Shown piece after piece: positions 7,671-17,978 of a stretch of DNA of 64,000 nt. Below the pieces are notes generated by a model, which saw nothing but the letters and a program-made list of their open reading frames with translations, did not search any database and was not told the DNA's origin. Positions within the stretch are counted from its first letter, which is position 1, and the number at the start of each line of letters is the position of its first letter. The stretch comes from Mycobacterium sp. AT1 (GTDB lineage Bacteria; Actinomycetota; Actinomycetes; Mycobacteriales; Mycobacteriaceae), in NCBI RefSeq assembly GCF_002043095.1, contig NZ_MVOC01000035.1, forward strand, positions 124,001 to 188,000, written 5' to 3'. The position numbers and the translations under genes were made by a program.

Positions 7671-8869
7671 CCGCAAGCACGTCGGACGTCCTCTTGGACC
7701 CATATGACTACGACTTCCACGAGGACCCGTACCCCTATTACCGACGGCTGCGCGACGAGGCCCCGCTGTACCGCAACTCCGATCAGAAGTTCTGGGCCCT
7801 GTCTCGGCATGCCGACGTCGTCCAGGGCTTTCGCAACAGCACCTCGCTGTCGAACAAGCACGGCGTCTCGCTCGACCCGATCTCGCGCAACGAACACGCC
7901 CACCGGGTGATGTCGTTCCTGGCGCTCGACGATCCCGGCCATCTGCGGTTGCGCACATTGGTGTCGAAGGGATTCACCCCCAGACGAATTCGTGAGCTGG
8001 AGGCCCGGGTCACCGAAATCGCAGTACAGCACTTGGACGCCGCCGTGCAGTCCGATCACTTCGACTTCGTCGACGACTTCGCCGGCAAGCTCCCGATGGA
8101 CGTCATCTCCGAACTCATGGGCGTCCCCGAGTCGGACCGGGTTCGCATCCGCGCGCTTGCCGACGGTGTGATGCACCGTGACGACGGCGTGAAGGACGTC
8201 CCAGCCGAGGCGATCCAGGCGTCGGCCGACCTGATGGTCTACTACGCCGACATGGTCTCCTCCCGGCGGGCGAAGCTCTCCGACGACCTGACCTCGGCGC
8301 TCGTCGAGGCCGAGATCGACGGTGACAAGCTCACCGACGAAGAGATCATCGCGTTCCTGTTCCTGATGGTCGTCGCAGGCAACGAGACCACCACGAAACT
8401 CCTTGCCAACGCTGCGTATTGGGGTTTCAAGAACCCCGACCAGCTGGCCCCGGTGTTCGACGACCACTCCCTTGTCAAACCGTGGGTCGAGGAGACGCTT
8501 CGGTACGACACGTCGAGCCAGATCCTGGCTCGCGCCGTCTCCGCCGACATCACGATGTACGACACCACGATCCCCGAGGGAGACGTGCTCCTGCTGCTGC
8601 CGGGGTCGGCGAACCGTGACGACCGAGTTTTCGACGACCCAGACGACTACCGAATCGACCGCGAAATCGGTTCCAAGCTGGTCAGTTTCGGAAGCGGGGC
8701 CCACTTCTGCCTTGGCGCACACCTGGCCAGGATGGAAGCCCAGGTCGCCCTGACCGAGTTCTTCAAGCGCGTCCGCGGCTACGAGGTGGACGAAGCCAAC
8801 TCCGTTCGCGTGCACTCGAGCAGCGTCCGTGGCTTCGCCCATCTGCCCATCACCATCCAAGCCCGCTGA
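7667..8869 (+). CDS. cyp123: Cytochrome P450 CYP123
   Basis: 400-residue P450 matching Rv0766c by neighbours and size. The I-helix is VVAGNETTTK, the ExxR motif is EETLRYD and the haem loop is FGSGAHFCLGAHLAR. No reaction has been settled for the family to my knowledge. The ATG overlaps the TetR stop by 4 nt. It is in one operon with CYP51 and the ferredoxin at 11068, which may supply electrons to both P450s. Confidence 0.88.
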   Translation: MTASTSDVLLDPYDYDFHEDPYPYYRRLRDEAPLYRNSDQKFWALSRHADVVQGFRNSTSLSNKHGVSLDPISRNEHAHRVMSFLALDDPGHLRLRTLVSKGFTPRRIRELEARVTEIAVQHLDAAVQSDHFDFVDDFAGKLPMDVISELMGVPESDRVRIRALADGVMHRDDGVKDVPAEAIQASADLMVYYADMVSSRRAKLSDDLTSALVEAEIDGDKLTDEEIIAFLFLMVVAGNETTTKLLANAAYWGFKNPDQLAPVFDDHSLVKPWVEETLRYDTSSQILARAVSADITMYDTTIPEGDVLLLLPGSANRDDRVFDDPDDYRIDREIGSKLVSFGSGAHFCLGAHLARMEAQVALTEFFKRVRGYEVDEANSVRVHSSSVRGFAHLPITIQAR

Positions 8870-8882
8870 AGGGACCCTCGGA

Positions 8883-9703
8883 ATGCCCCGCTTTTCACCC
8901 CTACCCGACCGCAGGCCCGCCATCGTCGCGGGCGCGTCCGCAGGCATCGGGGAGGCCACGGCCATCGCGCTCGCCGAGCGTGGCTTTCCCGTCGCACTCG
9001 GCGCCCGGCGGGTGGAGAAGCTCGACGACCTGGTCGGCAAGATCCGCGCCGACGGTGGCGAAGCCGTCGCCTTTCACCTCGACGTCACCGACCCGAACTC
9101 GGTGAAGTCGTTCGTGGCCAACGCCGTCGACGCCTTGGGCGACATCGAGCTCCTGGTCGCCGGCGCAGGCGACACCTACTTTGGCAAGCTGGCCGAGATC
9201 AGCACCGACGACTTCAACTCGCAGCTGCAGATCCATCTGGTAGGGGCCAATCGTCTCGCCACCGCGGTGCTGCCCGGGATGCTCGAACGGCAGCGGGGCG
9301 ACCTGATCTTCGTGGGCTCCGAGGTCGCGCTGCGACAGCGGCCGCACATGGGGGCCTACGGTGCCGCGAAGGCCGCACTCGTTGCCATGGTCAACAACTT
9401 TCAAATGGAGTTCGAGGGCACCGGCGTCCGTGCGTCGATCGTGCACCCCGGGCCCACCAAGACGTCGATGGGCTGGAGCCTTCCCGCCGAGCAGATCGGC
9501 CCCGCCCTCGACGACTGGGCCAAGTGGGGCCAGGCTCGCCATGACTACTTCCTGCGCGCCTCGGATTTGGCGCGTGCGATCACCTTCGTCGCGGAGACCC
9601 CGCGTGGCGGGTACATCGCGAACATGGAGCTTCAGCCCGAAGCTCCCCTGACGAGCGATCCCGCCGAGCGGCAGAAGCTCATCCTCAACGAGGAGAACCT
9701 GAA

Positions 9704-9707
<4 letters not shown>
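8883..9707 (+). CDS. Short-chain dehydrogenase/reductase
   Basis: 274 residues with an SDR cofactor motif AGASAGIGEA near the N-terminus and a catalytic YGAAK at about residue 158. It matches Rv0765c. It has the extended C-terminus of the family and lacks the common xxVDGG ending. The stop overlaps the CYP51 start (ATGA). Lying between CYP123 and CYP51, it may oxidise or reduce a sterol-like alcohol or ketone, which is inference. Confidence 0.87.
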
Positions 9708-11274
<1,567 letters not shown>

Positions 11275-11276
11275 TC

Positions 11277-11816
11277 ATGGCGAGTCGCGAACAGCTCGAC
11301 GAGTGGGTCGAGCGGTGGCTGCAGGCCAACAAGGACGCCGAAGCGGCCGGCGACTGGAAGCCGATGGCGGACTTCTACACCGAGGACGCCACCTACGGGT
11401 GGAACATCGGCCCGAAGGAAGACGTCATGTGCGTCGGACGCGACGAAATCCGCGACGTCGCACTCGGTTTGGAGATGGAAGGCCTGGAGAACTGGGTCTA
11501 CGAATACCAGAAGGTGTTGGTCGACGAGAAGCTGGGCGAGATCGTCGGCTTCTGGAAGCAGATCGCCACCAAGGGCGACGGCACCAAGGACGAGATCTAC
11601 GGCATCGGCGGCAGCTGGTTCCGGCTCAACGATCAGCTGTTGATCGAGTGGCAGCGCGACTTCTTCGACTTCGGCCACGTGCAGAAGGCCTTCATCAAGC
11701 TCATCGAATCCGGTGACCTGACGCCGACCATGCAGAAGCGCATCGAGCGCAGCATGGCCGGTGAGCAGTTGCCCGGCTACTACCCGCTGGGCCAAAGCCC
11801 GGTCGGCCTCTTTTAA
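11277..11816 (+). CDS. SnoaL/NTF2-like protein (Rv0762c-like)
   Basis: 179 residues. The N-terminal 120 residues have the pattern of an NTF2-like fold: the helix DEWVERWLQAN, then DWKPMADFYTEDATYGWN, then beta strands. This fold is shared by steroid isomerases and polyketide cyclases. No catalytic residue is clear. It begins 2 nt after the ferredoxin stop, so it belongs to the CYP51 operon. It corresponds to Rv0762c, a conserved protein of unknown function. Confidence 0.75.
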   Translation: MASREQLDEWVERWLQANKDAEAAGDWKPMADFYTEDATYGWNIGPKEDVMCVGRDEIRDVALGLEMEGLENWVYEYQKVLVDEKLGEIVGFWKQIATKGDGTKDEIYGIGGSWFRLNDQLLIEWQRDFFDFGHVQKAFIKLIESGDLTPTMQKRIERSMAGEQLPGYYPLGQSPVGLF

Positions 11817-11821
11817 CTCCA

Positions 11822-11837
11822 CCAAGCAGTTGCTTGG
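11822..11837. terminator. Short hairpin after the CYP51 operon
   Basis: CCAAGCA-GT-TGCTTGG, perfect 7-bp arms, 5 nt after the stop at 11816. No T-tract follows, so it may be an attenuating or stabilising hairpin or an operator rather than a full terminator. Confidence 0.35.
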
Positions 11838-11856
11838 GGCGGGTGTGATCCAGTTA

Positions 11857-11871
11857 ACTAGAGGCTCTAGT
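11857..11871. promoter_or_regulatory. Palindrome upstream of adhB
   Basis: ACTAGAG-G-CTCTAGT, perfect 7-bp arms around one base. It overlaps a possible -10 box TAGTCT (11868-11873), which would give a leader of about 33 nt before the adhB GTG at 11913. It is not a KstR site because the AAC/GTT core is missing. It looks like an operator for a separate adhB promoter. Confidence 0.45.
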
Positions 11872-11912
11872 CTGTGGCCACTCACCCACATCGCACGTCG
11901 AGAGAGGTACTC

Positions 11913-13040
11913 GTGAAGACAAAAGGCGCACTCATCTGGGAGTTCAACCAGCCCTGGTCGGTCGAGGAAATCGAGATCGGCGACCCCGTCAAGGACGAGG
12001 TCAAAATCCAGATGGAAGCGTCTGGCATGTGCCACTCCGACCATCACCTGGTGACCGGCGGCATCCCGATGATGGGTTTCCCCGTGCTCGGTGGGCACGA
12101 GGGCGCAGGCATCGTCACCGAAGTCGGCCCCGGCGTCGAGGACCTCGCACCCGGTGACCACGTCGTGCTGTCCTTCATCCCGTCGTGCGGTCGGTGCCCG
12201 TCCTGTCAGGCCGGCCTCCGCAACCTCTGCGACCTCGGCGCAGGCCTGCTCGGTGGCGTCGCCGTTTCCGACGGCACGCACCGCATCACGGCGAAGGGCC
12301 AGCCCGTCTTCCCGATGACGCTGCTCGGCACGTTCAGCCCGTACATGGTGGTGCACAAGAGCTCGGTCGTGAAGATCGACCCGTCGATCCCCTTCGAGGT
12401 GGCCTGCCTGGTGGGTTGCGGCGTGACGACCGGTTACGGCTCCGCAGTCAAGGCCGGCGACATCCGCCCCGGCGACGACGTCGCGATCATCGGCGTCGGC
12501 GGCGTCGGCATGTCGGCGCTGCAGGGCGCGGTCAACGCGGGCGCACGCAACCTCTTCGTCATCGAGCCCGTCGAGTGGAAGCGCGACGCGGCGCTGAAAT
12601 TCGGTGCGACGCACGCCTATCCGGACATCGAGACCGCCTTCGGCGGTGTCGCCGAGGTGACCCACGGCCTGATGGCCAAGCAGGTCATCGTGACCGTCGG
12701 CGAACTCGAGGGCAAGGACGTGGACAACTACGTCAACCTGACCTCCAAGGGCGGCACCACGGTGCTCACCGCCATCGGCTCGATGATGGACACGAACGTG
12801 ACGCTGAACCTGGCGATGCTGACCCTGATGCAGAAGAGGCTGCAGGGCACCATCTTCGGTGGCGGCAACCCGCACTTCGACATTCCGCAGCTGCTGTCGA
12901 TGTACAAGGCGGGCCGGTTGAATCTCGACGACATGGTCACCCGCCAGTACCAGCTGGAGCAGATCAACGAGGGCTACACGGACATGTTGGAGGGCCGCAA
13001 CATCCGCGGCGTCATCCGCTACACCGACGCCGACAGGTAG
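11913..13040 (+). CDS. adhB: Zinc-dependent alcohol dehydrogenase
   Basis: 375 residues, the length of Rv0761c (AdhB). Zinc and cofactor motifs are clear: MCHSDHHLVTG holds the catalytic-zinc Cys, GHEGAG the zinc His, CGRCPSCQAGLRNLC the four structural-zinc cysteines, and IGVGGVGMSALQGA the Rossmann loop. It oxidises alcohols with NAD, or uses mycothiol-type electron acceptors as some mycobacterial homologues do. The GTG at 11913 follows a GAGAGAGG ribosome site. It has its own palindrome-bearing promoter region and is followed 8 nt later by the ketosteroid-isomerase-like gene. Confidence 0.9.
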   Translation: MKTKGALIWEFNQPWSVEEIEIGDPVKDEVKIQMEASGMCHSDHHLVTGGIPMMGFPVLGGHEGAGIVTEVGPGVEDLAPGDHVVLSFIPSCGRCPSCQAGLRNLCDLGAGLLGGVAVSDGTHRITAKGQPVFPMTLLGTFSPYMVVHKSSVVKIDPSIPFEVACLVGCGVTTGYGSAVKAGDIRPGDDVAIIGVGGVGMSALQGAVNAGARNLFVIEPVEWKRDAALKFGATHAYPDIETAFGGVAEVTHGLMAKQVIVTVGELEGKDVDNYVNLTSKGGTTVLTAIGSMMDTNVTLNLAMLTLMQKRLQGTIFGGGNPHFDIPQLLSMYKAGRLNLDDMVTRQYQLEQINEGYTDMLEGRNIRGVIRYTDADR

Positions 13041-13048
13041 GCGCGTCG

Positions 13049-13480
13049 ATGTCCGAGATCACCACCGAGCAGTCGCCGGTCGTCTCCGCCTCGGAGGCAT
13101 CGTGGCGGTGCGTCCAGGCGGGCGATCGCGACGGTTGGTTGGCGCTGATGGCCGACGACGTCGTCGTGGAGGACCCGATCGGGGAGGCCGTCACCAACCC
13201 CGACGGCACCGGTGTCCGCGGCAAGGAGGCGCTGGCTGCCTTCTACGACGCGAACATCGGCCCCAACCGGCTGACCGTCACCCGCGAGGAGACGTTCACG
13301 TCGAGTTCGCCGACGGAGATCGCGTACATCTTGGTGCTGCACACCGAGTTTCCGAACGGCTTCACGGCGACGGTGCGCGGTGTCTTCACCTACCGGGTGA
13401 ACGACTCCGGGCAGATCACCAACCTGCGGGGTTACTGGAACATGGACGCCATGCAGTTCGGCCAGAAGGACCCAAGCTGA
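13049..13480 (+). CDS. Ketosteroid-isomerase-like SnoaL protein (Rv0760c-like)
   Basis: 143 residues in the NTF2-like fold of steroid delta-5-isomerases. LMADDVVVEDPIGEAV carries an Asp in the position used as a base in this fold. The M. tuberculosis homologue Rv0760c is structurally similar to ketosteroid isomerase, but a cellular substrate is not established to my knowledge. It follows adhB by 8 nt. Its stop codon TGA shares CTGA with the putative CTG start of the next gene. Confidence 0.82.
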   Translation: MSEITTEQSPVVSASEASWRCVQAGDRDGWLALMADDVVVEDPIGEAVTNPDGTGVRGKEALAAFYDANIGPNRLTVTREETFTSSSPTEIAYILVLHTEFPNGFTATVRGVFTYRVNDSGQITNLRGYWNMDAMQFGQKDPS

Positions 13481-14331
13481 CCGGAGCGGTGGTCGTCGGC
13501 GGCTCGCGAGGCATCGGACTCGCCGTCGCCGAACTGCTTGCCGCTCAAGGGTTTGGAGTGGTCGTCAACGGACGTGACCCCGATGCCGTAGCCGACGCAG
13601 TCGACGGCATCGGTGGTCGCACCGTCGGGCACGCCGGTTCCCCGGCCGAGCCGGCGGTGGCCGACGCCCTGATCGACCGGTGCGTCGACGAATTCGGCAG
13701 CGTCGACGCGCTCGTCAACTGCGCAGGAACCGCGGAATTGCCCGGGTCGTCGATTCTCGACGTGACGTCGGAGCAGTTTCGCGAGCTCCTCGACGCGCAC
13801 CTGCTCACCGCCTTCGAGACGTGCCGGGCGGCCGCACCGAAGATGGTCGCGCAGGGCGGCGGCGCGATCGTCAACACCAGCTCGTTCGCGTTTCTCGGCG
13901 ACTACGGCGGCACCGGCTATCCGGCCGGCAAGGGCGGCGTGAACGGCCTGACAATGGCAATTGCTGCCGAGCTGAAGGCCACGGGCGTGCGAGCAAACGT
14001 GGTGTGTCCCGGCGCCAGGACGCGGCTGTCGACGGGGCCCGACTATGAGGCACAGATAGCGGAGTTGCACCGGCGTGGCCTGCTCGACGAGGTCAGCATG
14101 CAGGGCGCACTGGACGCCGCACCGCCAGAGTATGCGGCGCCCGTGTACGCGTATCTCGTCAGTGACCTGGCCAGGGACGTCACCGGACAGATTCTGGTCG
14201 CCGCGGGCGGATTCGTCGGCCGATTCGACCGGCAGACGCCGAGCCTGCTCGCCTACCGTGACCACCACGGATCGCCGCCGTGGTCCGTCGCCGAGCTCGA
14301 CGGCCTCGTCCGCAGCGGCCGACAGACCTGA
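13477..14331 (+). CDS. Short-chain dehydrogenase/reductase with probable CTG start
   Basis: 284 residues if CTG 13477 is used. The cofactor motif VVVGGSRGIG begins within six residues of the start, NCAG follows, and the catalytic Tyr-Lys pair is YPAGK. The only canonical start nearby, GTG 13489, would cut into the first beta strand. An AAGGA ribosome site ends 6 nt before the CTG, and CTGA overlaps the previous stop exactly as ATGA does elsewhere in this window, so CTG is favoured. The C-terminus is longer than in most SDRs. It ends the adhB operon. Confidence 0.8.
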   Translation: MTGAVVVGGSRGIGLAVAELLAAQGFGVVVNGRDPDAVADAVDGIGGRTVGHAGSPAEPAVADALIDRCVDEFGSVDALVNCAGTAELPGSSILDVTSEQFRELLDAHLLTAFETCRAAAPKMVAQGGGAIVNTSSFAFLGDYGGTGYPAGKGGVNGLTMAIAAELKATGVRANVVCPGARTRLSTGPDYEAQIAELHRRGLLDEVSMQGALDAAPPEYAAPVYAYLVSDLARDVTGQILVAAGGFVGRFDRQTPSLLAYRDHHGSPPWSVAELDGLVRSGRQT

Positions 14332-14352
14332 GCATTGGACAAGTCAGCAAAT

Positions 14353-14718
14353 ATGCGTCATGGTCTTCTGGTGACCAACAGTTCCGCCCGATTCCTGAAG
14401 CCTCGTTTGCTGGCAGCAGCCGCCGGGCTCGCCGTCGCAGTGGCGCCCATCGCCGCCGCGCCCGCCAACGCCAATCCGGCCGACGACGCCTTCATGGCTG
14501 CCCTTGGCGCCGCAGGCATCGGTTTCGAGAACCAGATAGTTGCCAAGACCGTCGCCCACAACGTCTGCCCGTCGTTGAAGAAGGGCGCCAAGTCCTTCGC
14601 CTGGACCGTCTCCGGCGTAGTTGCCAGCGGCATCCCTCGCAAGGTCGCCACCACCTTCACCGGGCTGGCCGTGAAGACGTACTGCCCCGAGATGATCAAG
14701 TCGACGATCGGCTTCTAG
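14353..14718 (+). CDS. Small exported protein, DUF732 family
   Basis: 121 residues with a long signal peptide (hydrophobic AAAAGLAVAVAPIAAAPANA, likely cleaved near ANA-NP) and a mature part of about 80 residues with two cysteines (NVCPSL, TYCPEM) that probably form one disulfide, as in DUF732 proteins of mycobacteria. The function is unknown. The start could be ATG 14353 or a GTG at 14371; the first gives an unusually long n-region. A related protein is encoded at 23667. Confidence 0.75.
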   Translation: MRHGLLVTNSSARFLKPRLLAAAAGLAVAVAPIAAAPANANPADDAFMAALGAAGIGFENQIVAKTVAHNVCPSLKKGAKSFAWTVSGVVASGIPRKVATTFTGLAVKTYCPEMIKSTIGF

Positions 14719-14736
14719 GTCGGCAACTAGACGGGT

Positions 14737-15153
14737 TCAGTTGGCAGCGATGAGCCGCCGGTGCAACTCCCACGACGAACGCTCGACCCAATTCACGAGC
14801 AGCTTCCCGTCATCACGTACCGCCCAGACGGCCGTGCCGGTCATTTCGACGTCCTGCTTGTCCGGTGGCGTGCCCAAGATGCCGTTGTTGGACCCGGTCA
14901 AGAGCCATCGTGACGTCACGCGGCTGCCGTCGGCATTCTGAAACGACTCGAGCACCTCGAGATGTAGGTCGTCGACGACGGCCAAGAACTTCCCGATCCA
15001 CTGCTTGAAGGCCTCGCGGCCCGTGATCGTCTCCCCGCCCGACACGATGACGAAGTCCTCCACCACGAAGTCGTCGACGGCTCCGGGGTCATGACCGTTC
15101 CACACCGCGTCCCAAAACGCATTGACGATCGATACCGAATCGCGTGCACTCAT
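14737..15153 (-). CDS. SnoaL-like protein
   Basis: 138 residues with an NTF2-like fold pattern: helix [22 protein letters not shown], then [12 protein letters not shown], and strands ending in [15 protein letters not shown]. The pattern resembles SnoaL polyketide-cyclase-like proteins of unknown reaction. It is a single gene, convergent with the DUF732 gene and divergent from the HIT gene. Confidence 0.78.
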   Translation of the reverse strand: MSARDSVSIVNAFWDAVWNGHDPGAVDDFVVEDFVIVSGGETITGREAFKQWIGKFLAVVDDLHLEVLESFQNADGSRVTSRWLLTGSNNGILGTPPDKQDVEMTGTAVWAVRDDGKLLVNWVERSSWELHRRLIAAN

Positions 15154-15218
15154 GCTCCGTAAACGCCCGGCGATACGCAGGTAATCCGCGGTTGCCGCGC
15201 TCTGGCATGCTCGACGCC

Positions 15219-15623
15219 ATGGCCTCCGTCTTCACCAAGATCATCAACCGTGAGATCCCCGGTCGATTCGTCTACGAGGACGACGACGTCGTCGCCTTCC
15301 TCACCATCGAACCGATGACGCAGGGACACACGCTCGTCGTCCCGCGCGCCGAGATCGACAACTGGCAGGACGTCGACGCGGGCGTCTTCGCCAACGTGAT
15401 GGCCGTGGCTCAGCGCATCGGCAAGGCTCAGTCCAAGGCGTTCGACGTGGAACGAACGGGCCTGATCATCGCCGGCCTCGAAGTACCGCACCTGCACGTG
15501 CACGTCTTCCCGGCGCGCAACCTGTCCGACTTCGGCTTCGCAGGCGTCGACCGCAATCCCTCGCCGGAGTCACTGGACGAGGCGCAGGCCAAGATCGTGG
15601 CCGCGTTGGCGGAACTGGCCTAG
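15219..15623 (+). CDS. HIT-family nucleotide hydrolase or transferase
   Basis: 134 residues. The histidine triad is HLHVHVF near residue 96, and [23 protein letters not shown] is the usual N-terminal half. It hydrolyses nucleoside phosphoramidates or dinucleotide substrates. It matches Rv0759c. The ATG at 15219 is chosen over ATG 15207 by alignment to the family. Its TAG stop shares CTAG with the stop of the convergent phoR gene, so the two genes overlap by 4 nt. Confidence 0.85.
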   Translation: MASVFTKIINREIPGRFVYEDDDVVAFLTIEPMTQGHTLVVPRAEIDNWQDVDAGVFANVMAVAQRIGKAQSKAFDVERTGLIIAGLEVPHLHVHVFPARNLSDFGFAGVDRNPSPESLDEAQAKIVAALAELA

Positions 15624-17080
15624 ACCGTCGCGGGCTCGTCGGCCCCGGGGTCGTTGACCACCGGAGCCTCCGCGATCCGCGGCAACTGCACGGTGAAGCG
15701 GCACCCCTGACCCGGCGCCGTCGTCACGCTGACCGTGCCGCCGTGCGCGTACACCAGCGAGTCGACGATGGAGAGGCCAAGACCCGTACCTCCGCTGGTC
15801 CGCGCCCGCGACGAATCGGTGCGATAGAACCTCTCGAAGACCCGGTGCGCGTCCTCCCGACTCATGCCGGGTCCTTCGTCGGCCACTTCCAGAATGGCGC
15901 TGTCCTGCTTGGTGCCGACCCGGATCGCGATACTCGCCGACTCCGGAGTGTGTTGCAGTGCGTTGGCCACCAGGTTGCCCATCACCTGCCGCAGCCGAGC
16001 CTCGTCACCGAGCACCTCGGGCGTCCCCGGGCCGTCGAAGACCTCCATGGTGATGGTGCGCTTCGGGGCGACCGACCGCGCGTCGTGGACGGCGTCGCTG
16101 GCAAGTGACAGCAGGTCGACCCGGCGCTGCTCCATCGGGCGCTGGGCGTCCAGTCGCGCCAGCAGCAGAAGATCCTCGACGAGCAGACCCATCCGCTGGG
16201 ACTCGCTCTCGATGCGGTTCATCAGCAGCTCGACGTCGCGCGCGGCGCCCTGGCGGTACAGCTCGGCGAACCCACGAATGGTGGTCAGCGGAGTGCGAAG
16301 CTCGTGGCTGGCGTCGGTGATGAACCGGCGCATCCGGTCCTCGGAGGTGCGTGCCTTCTCGGCCGAGGCCTCCGACGACGCCACCGCCCGTTGAATCTGG
16401 GCCAGCATCCCGTTGAGCGCCAACGACAATCGGCCCACCTCGGTGCGCGTGTCCCGTTCCGGGATGCGGCGGTCGAGCTCGCCCGCGGCAATAGCCGCAG
16501 CGGTCTGCTCGACTTCCACCAGCGGTCTGAGGCTGCGGTGCACGACGGCGAAGCCCGCAATGCCGAGCACCAGGAGCACGGCGACGCCGATGCCCACCTG
16601 GGACCACGTCAGCGCACGCACCGTCGACGAGACGTCCGACAGGTCGATGGCGACGGTGGTCAGCTCACCGTGCAACCCGCGCACCGTCATCGCCCGCCAC
16701 TGCACGTCGGAGTGGTCGATCGAATCCACGGTGACGGGAACGGGCCCGACGTCGTTGCTGTCGGGAAGGGCGGGTTCGGCATCGCGATCGTTGACCGCCA
16801 TCCAGATGCGCCCGTCGGAATCGATGCCGCGGACGTAGAAGTCGGACGGCGGTCGGGCCGGGTTCGGATCCTCCATCGGGGTGGCCGGCATCCGGCGGGG
16901 TGCCTGGGCCCAGCCGCGGGAGGCGTCGAGCAGGGTTTCGTCGACCCGGTTGATCAGGCTGTGCCGCATGATCGAGGTGACGGCGACGCCGGAGGCGAGC
17001 AAGCCACACGCCACCAGCACGAGGGTCGCGGCCACCAGACCCACCCGGAGTGGGATACCGCGCCCCCGAATTCCAGTCAT
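15620..17080 (-). CDS. phoR: Sensor histidine kinase PhoR
   Basis: 486 residues, near the 485 of M. tuberculosis PhoR. The order is a transmembrane helix ([17 protein letters not shown]), a periplasmic sensor loop of about 130 residues, a second helix ([17 protein letters not shown]), HAMP, the phospho-acceptor His in [16 protein letters not shown] and an ATPase domain with [11 protein letters not shown] and [14 protein letters not shown]. The M. tuberculosis protein responds to acidic pH and controls lipid and secretion genes through PhoP. The start ATG 17080 gives the known N-terminus pattern before PLRVxLVAATL; in-frame ATGs at 17092 and 17140 are alternatives. It follows phoP in the same operon. 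Confidence 0.93.
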   Translation of the reverse strand: MTGIRGRGIPLRVGLVAATLVLVACGLLASGVAVTSIMRHSLINRVDETLLDASRGWAQAPRRMPATPMEDPNPARPPSDFYVRGIDSDGRIWMAVNDRDAEPALPDSNDVGPVPVTVDSIDHSDVQWRAMTVRGLHGELTTVAIDLSDVSSTVRALTWSQVGIGVAVLLVLGIAGFAVVHRSLRPLVEVEQTAAAIAAGELDRRIPERDTRTEVGRLSLALNGMLAQIQRAVASSEASAEKARTSEDRMRRFITDASHELRTPLTTIRGFAELYRQGAARDVELLMNRIESESQRMGLLVEDLLLLARLDAQRPMEQRRVDLLSLASDAVHDARSVAPKRTITMEVFDGPGTPEVLGDEARLRQVMGNLVANALQHTPESASIAIRVGTKQDSAILEVADEGPGMSREDAHRVFERFYRTDSSRARTSGGTGLGLSIVDSLVYAHGGTVSVTTAPGQGCRFTVQLPRIAEAPVVNDPGADEPATV

Positions 17081-17148
17081 TCCCCTCGTCATTCCGACAT
17101 TGTGCAAAACGCGTGACCGTCGGCTGGCGAACTCGCGCATATGGCGCG

Positions 17149-17868
17149 TTAGCGCGGCTCGCGCAGCACGTATCCAACGCCGCGCAGCGTGTGCAGCAGA
17201 CGCTTCTCACCAGTGTCGATCTTGCGACGCAGGTAGGACACGTAGGACTCGACGACGTTGACGTCGCCACCGAAGTCGTAACGCCAGACGTGGTCGAGGA
17301 TCTTCGGCTTGGACAGCACCGTGCCTGCGTTGATGATGAAGTACCGCAGCAGGGTGAACTCGGTCGGCGACAGCGAGACCGGCTCGCCGGCCTTCCACAC
17401 CTCGTGGGTGTCCTCGTCGAGTTCGATGTCAGCGAACGTCAGCCGGGCGCTGCGGGGCTCTTCGACGCCGCGGCCGGAGCGACGGAGGATGACGCGCAAC
17501 CGCGCCACGACCTCTTCGAGGCTGAACGGCTTGGTGACGTAGTCGTCGCCACCGAGAGTCAGGCCGGCGATCTTGTCCTGAAGTGAGTCGCGGGCGGTCA
17601 GAAACAGTGCGGGCGCGTCGATGCCGTCGGCGCGCAGCCGACGCAGCACGCCGAAGCCGTCCATCCCGGGCATCATCACGTCGAGGATGACCGCGTCGGG
17701 GCGGATCTCCCGCGCCTTGTCCAAGGCCGCGGGCCCGCTGGACGCGGTGTGTACCTCGAAGCCCTGGAACTTCAGACTCACCGAGAGCAACTCGACGATG
17801 TTGGTTTCGTCGTCGACGACGAGGATTCTCGCTTCGGGGATGAACTCCGGAATTGCAGCCATGGCCAT
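17149..17868 (-). CDS. phoP: Response regulator PhoP
   Basis: 239 residues, OmpR/PhoB type. The receiver domain holds the acidic pocket VVDDETN and the phospho-acceptor Asp63 in VILDVMMPGMDG, with the conserved Lys in VTKPFS. The winged-helix domain ends with YVSYLRRKID and RGVGYVLRE. In M. tuberculosis PhoP activates sulfolipid, acyltrehalose and ESX-1-related genes. A direct repeat typical of PhoP boxes lies 45-62 nt upstream, indicating autoregulation. phoR follows in the same direction. Confidence 0.95.
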   Translation of the reverse strand: MAMAAIPEFIPEARILVVDDETNIVELLSVSLKFQGFEVHTASSGPAALDKAREIRPDAVILDVMMPGMDGFGVLRRLRADGIDAPALFLTARDSLQDKIAGLTLGGDDYVTKPFSLEEVVARLRVILRRSGRGVEEPRSARLTFADIELDEDTHEVWKAGEPVSLSPTEFTLLRYFIINAGTVLSKPKILDHVWRYDFGGDVNVVESYVSYLRRKIDTGEKRLLHTLRGVGYVLREPR

Positions 17869-17912
17869 AGGAACAATGTCCTCCCATTCACATGGCCTGA
17901 CGCTGCCGGAGC

Positions 17913-17930
17913 GCTGTGAGATTCCTGTGA
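17913..17930 (-). promoter_or_regulatory. PhoP box (direct repeat) upstream of phoP
   Basis: Minus strand TCACAGG-AATC-TCACAGC: two 7-mers, one a single mismatch from the other, with a 4-nt spacer. This is the known PhoP direct-repeat geometry. It lies 45-62 nt before the phoP start and so predicts direct autoregulation. Confidence 0.7.
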
Positions 17931-17965
17931 GTTGATCTCAGGGAAGCTGGGTGTGATCCCCGCCA

Positions 17966-17971
17966 TAGACT
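17966..17971 (+). promoter_or_regulatory. -10 box of the repeat-protein gene (leaderless)
   Basis: TAGACT followed by 7 nt and ATG at 17979. The gene is divergent from phoP, with the PhoP box 36-53 nt upstream of this -10, so PhoP could affect both directions. Confidence 0.5.
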
Positions 17972-17978
17972 GAGGACC

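Noticed and set aside
11857..11871. Palindrome upstream of adhB as a KstR site
   Set aside because: KstR sites need AAC-NN-GTT; this reads ACTAGAGGCTCTAGT and lacks that core.
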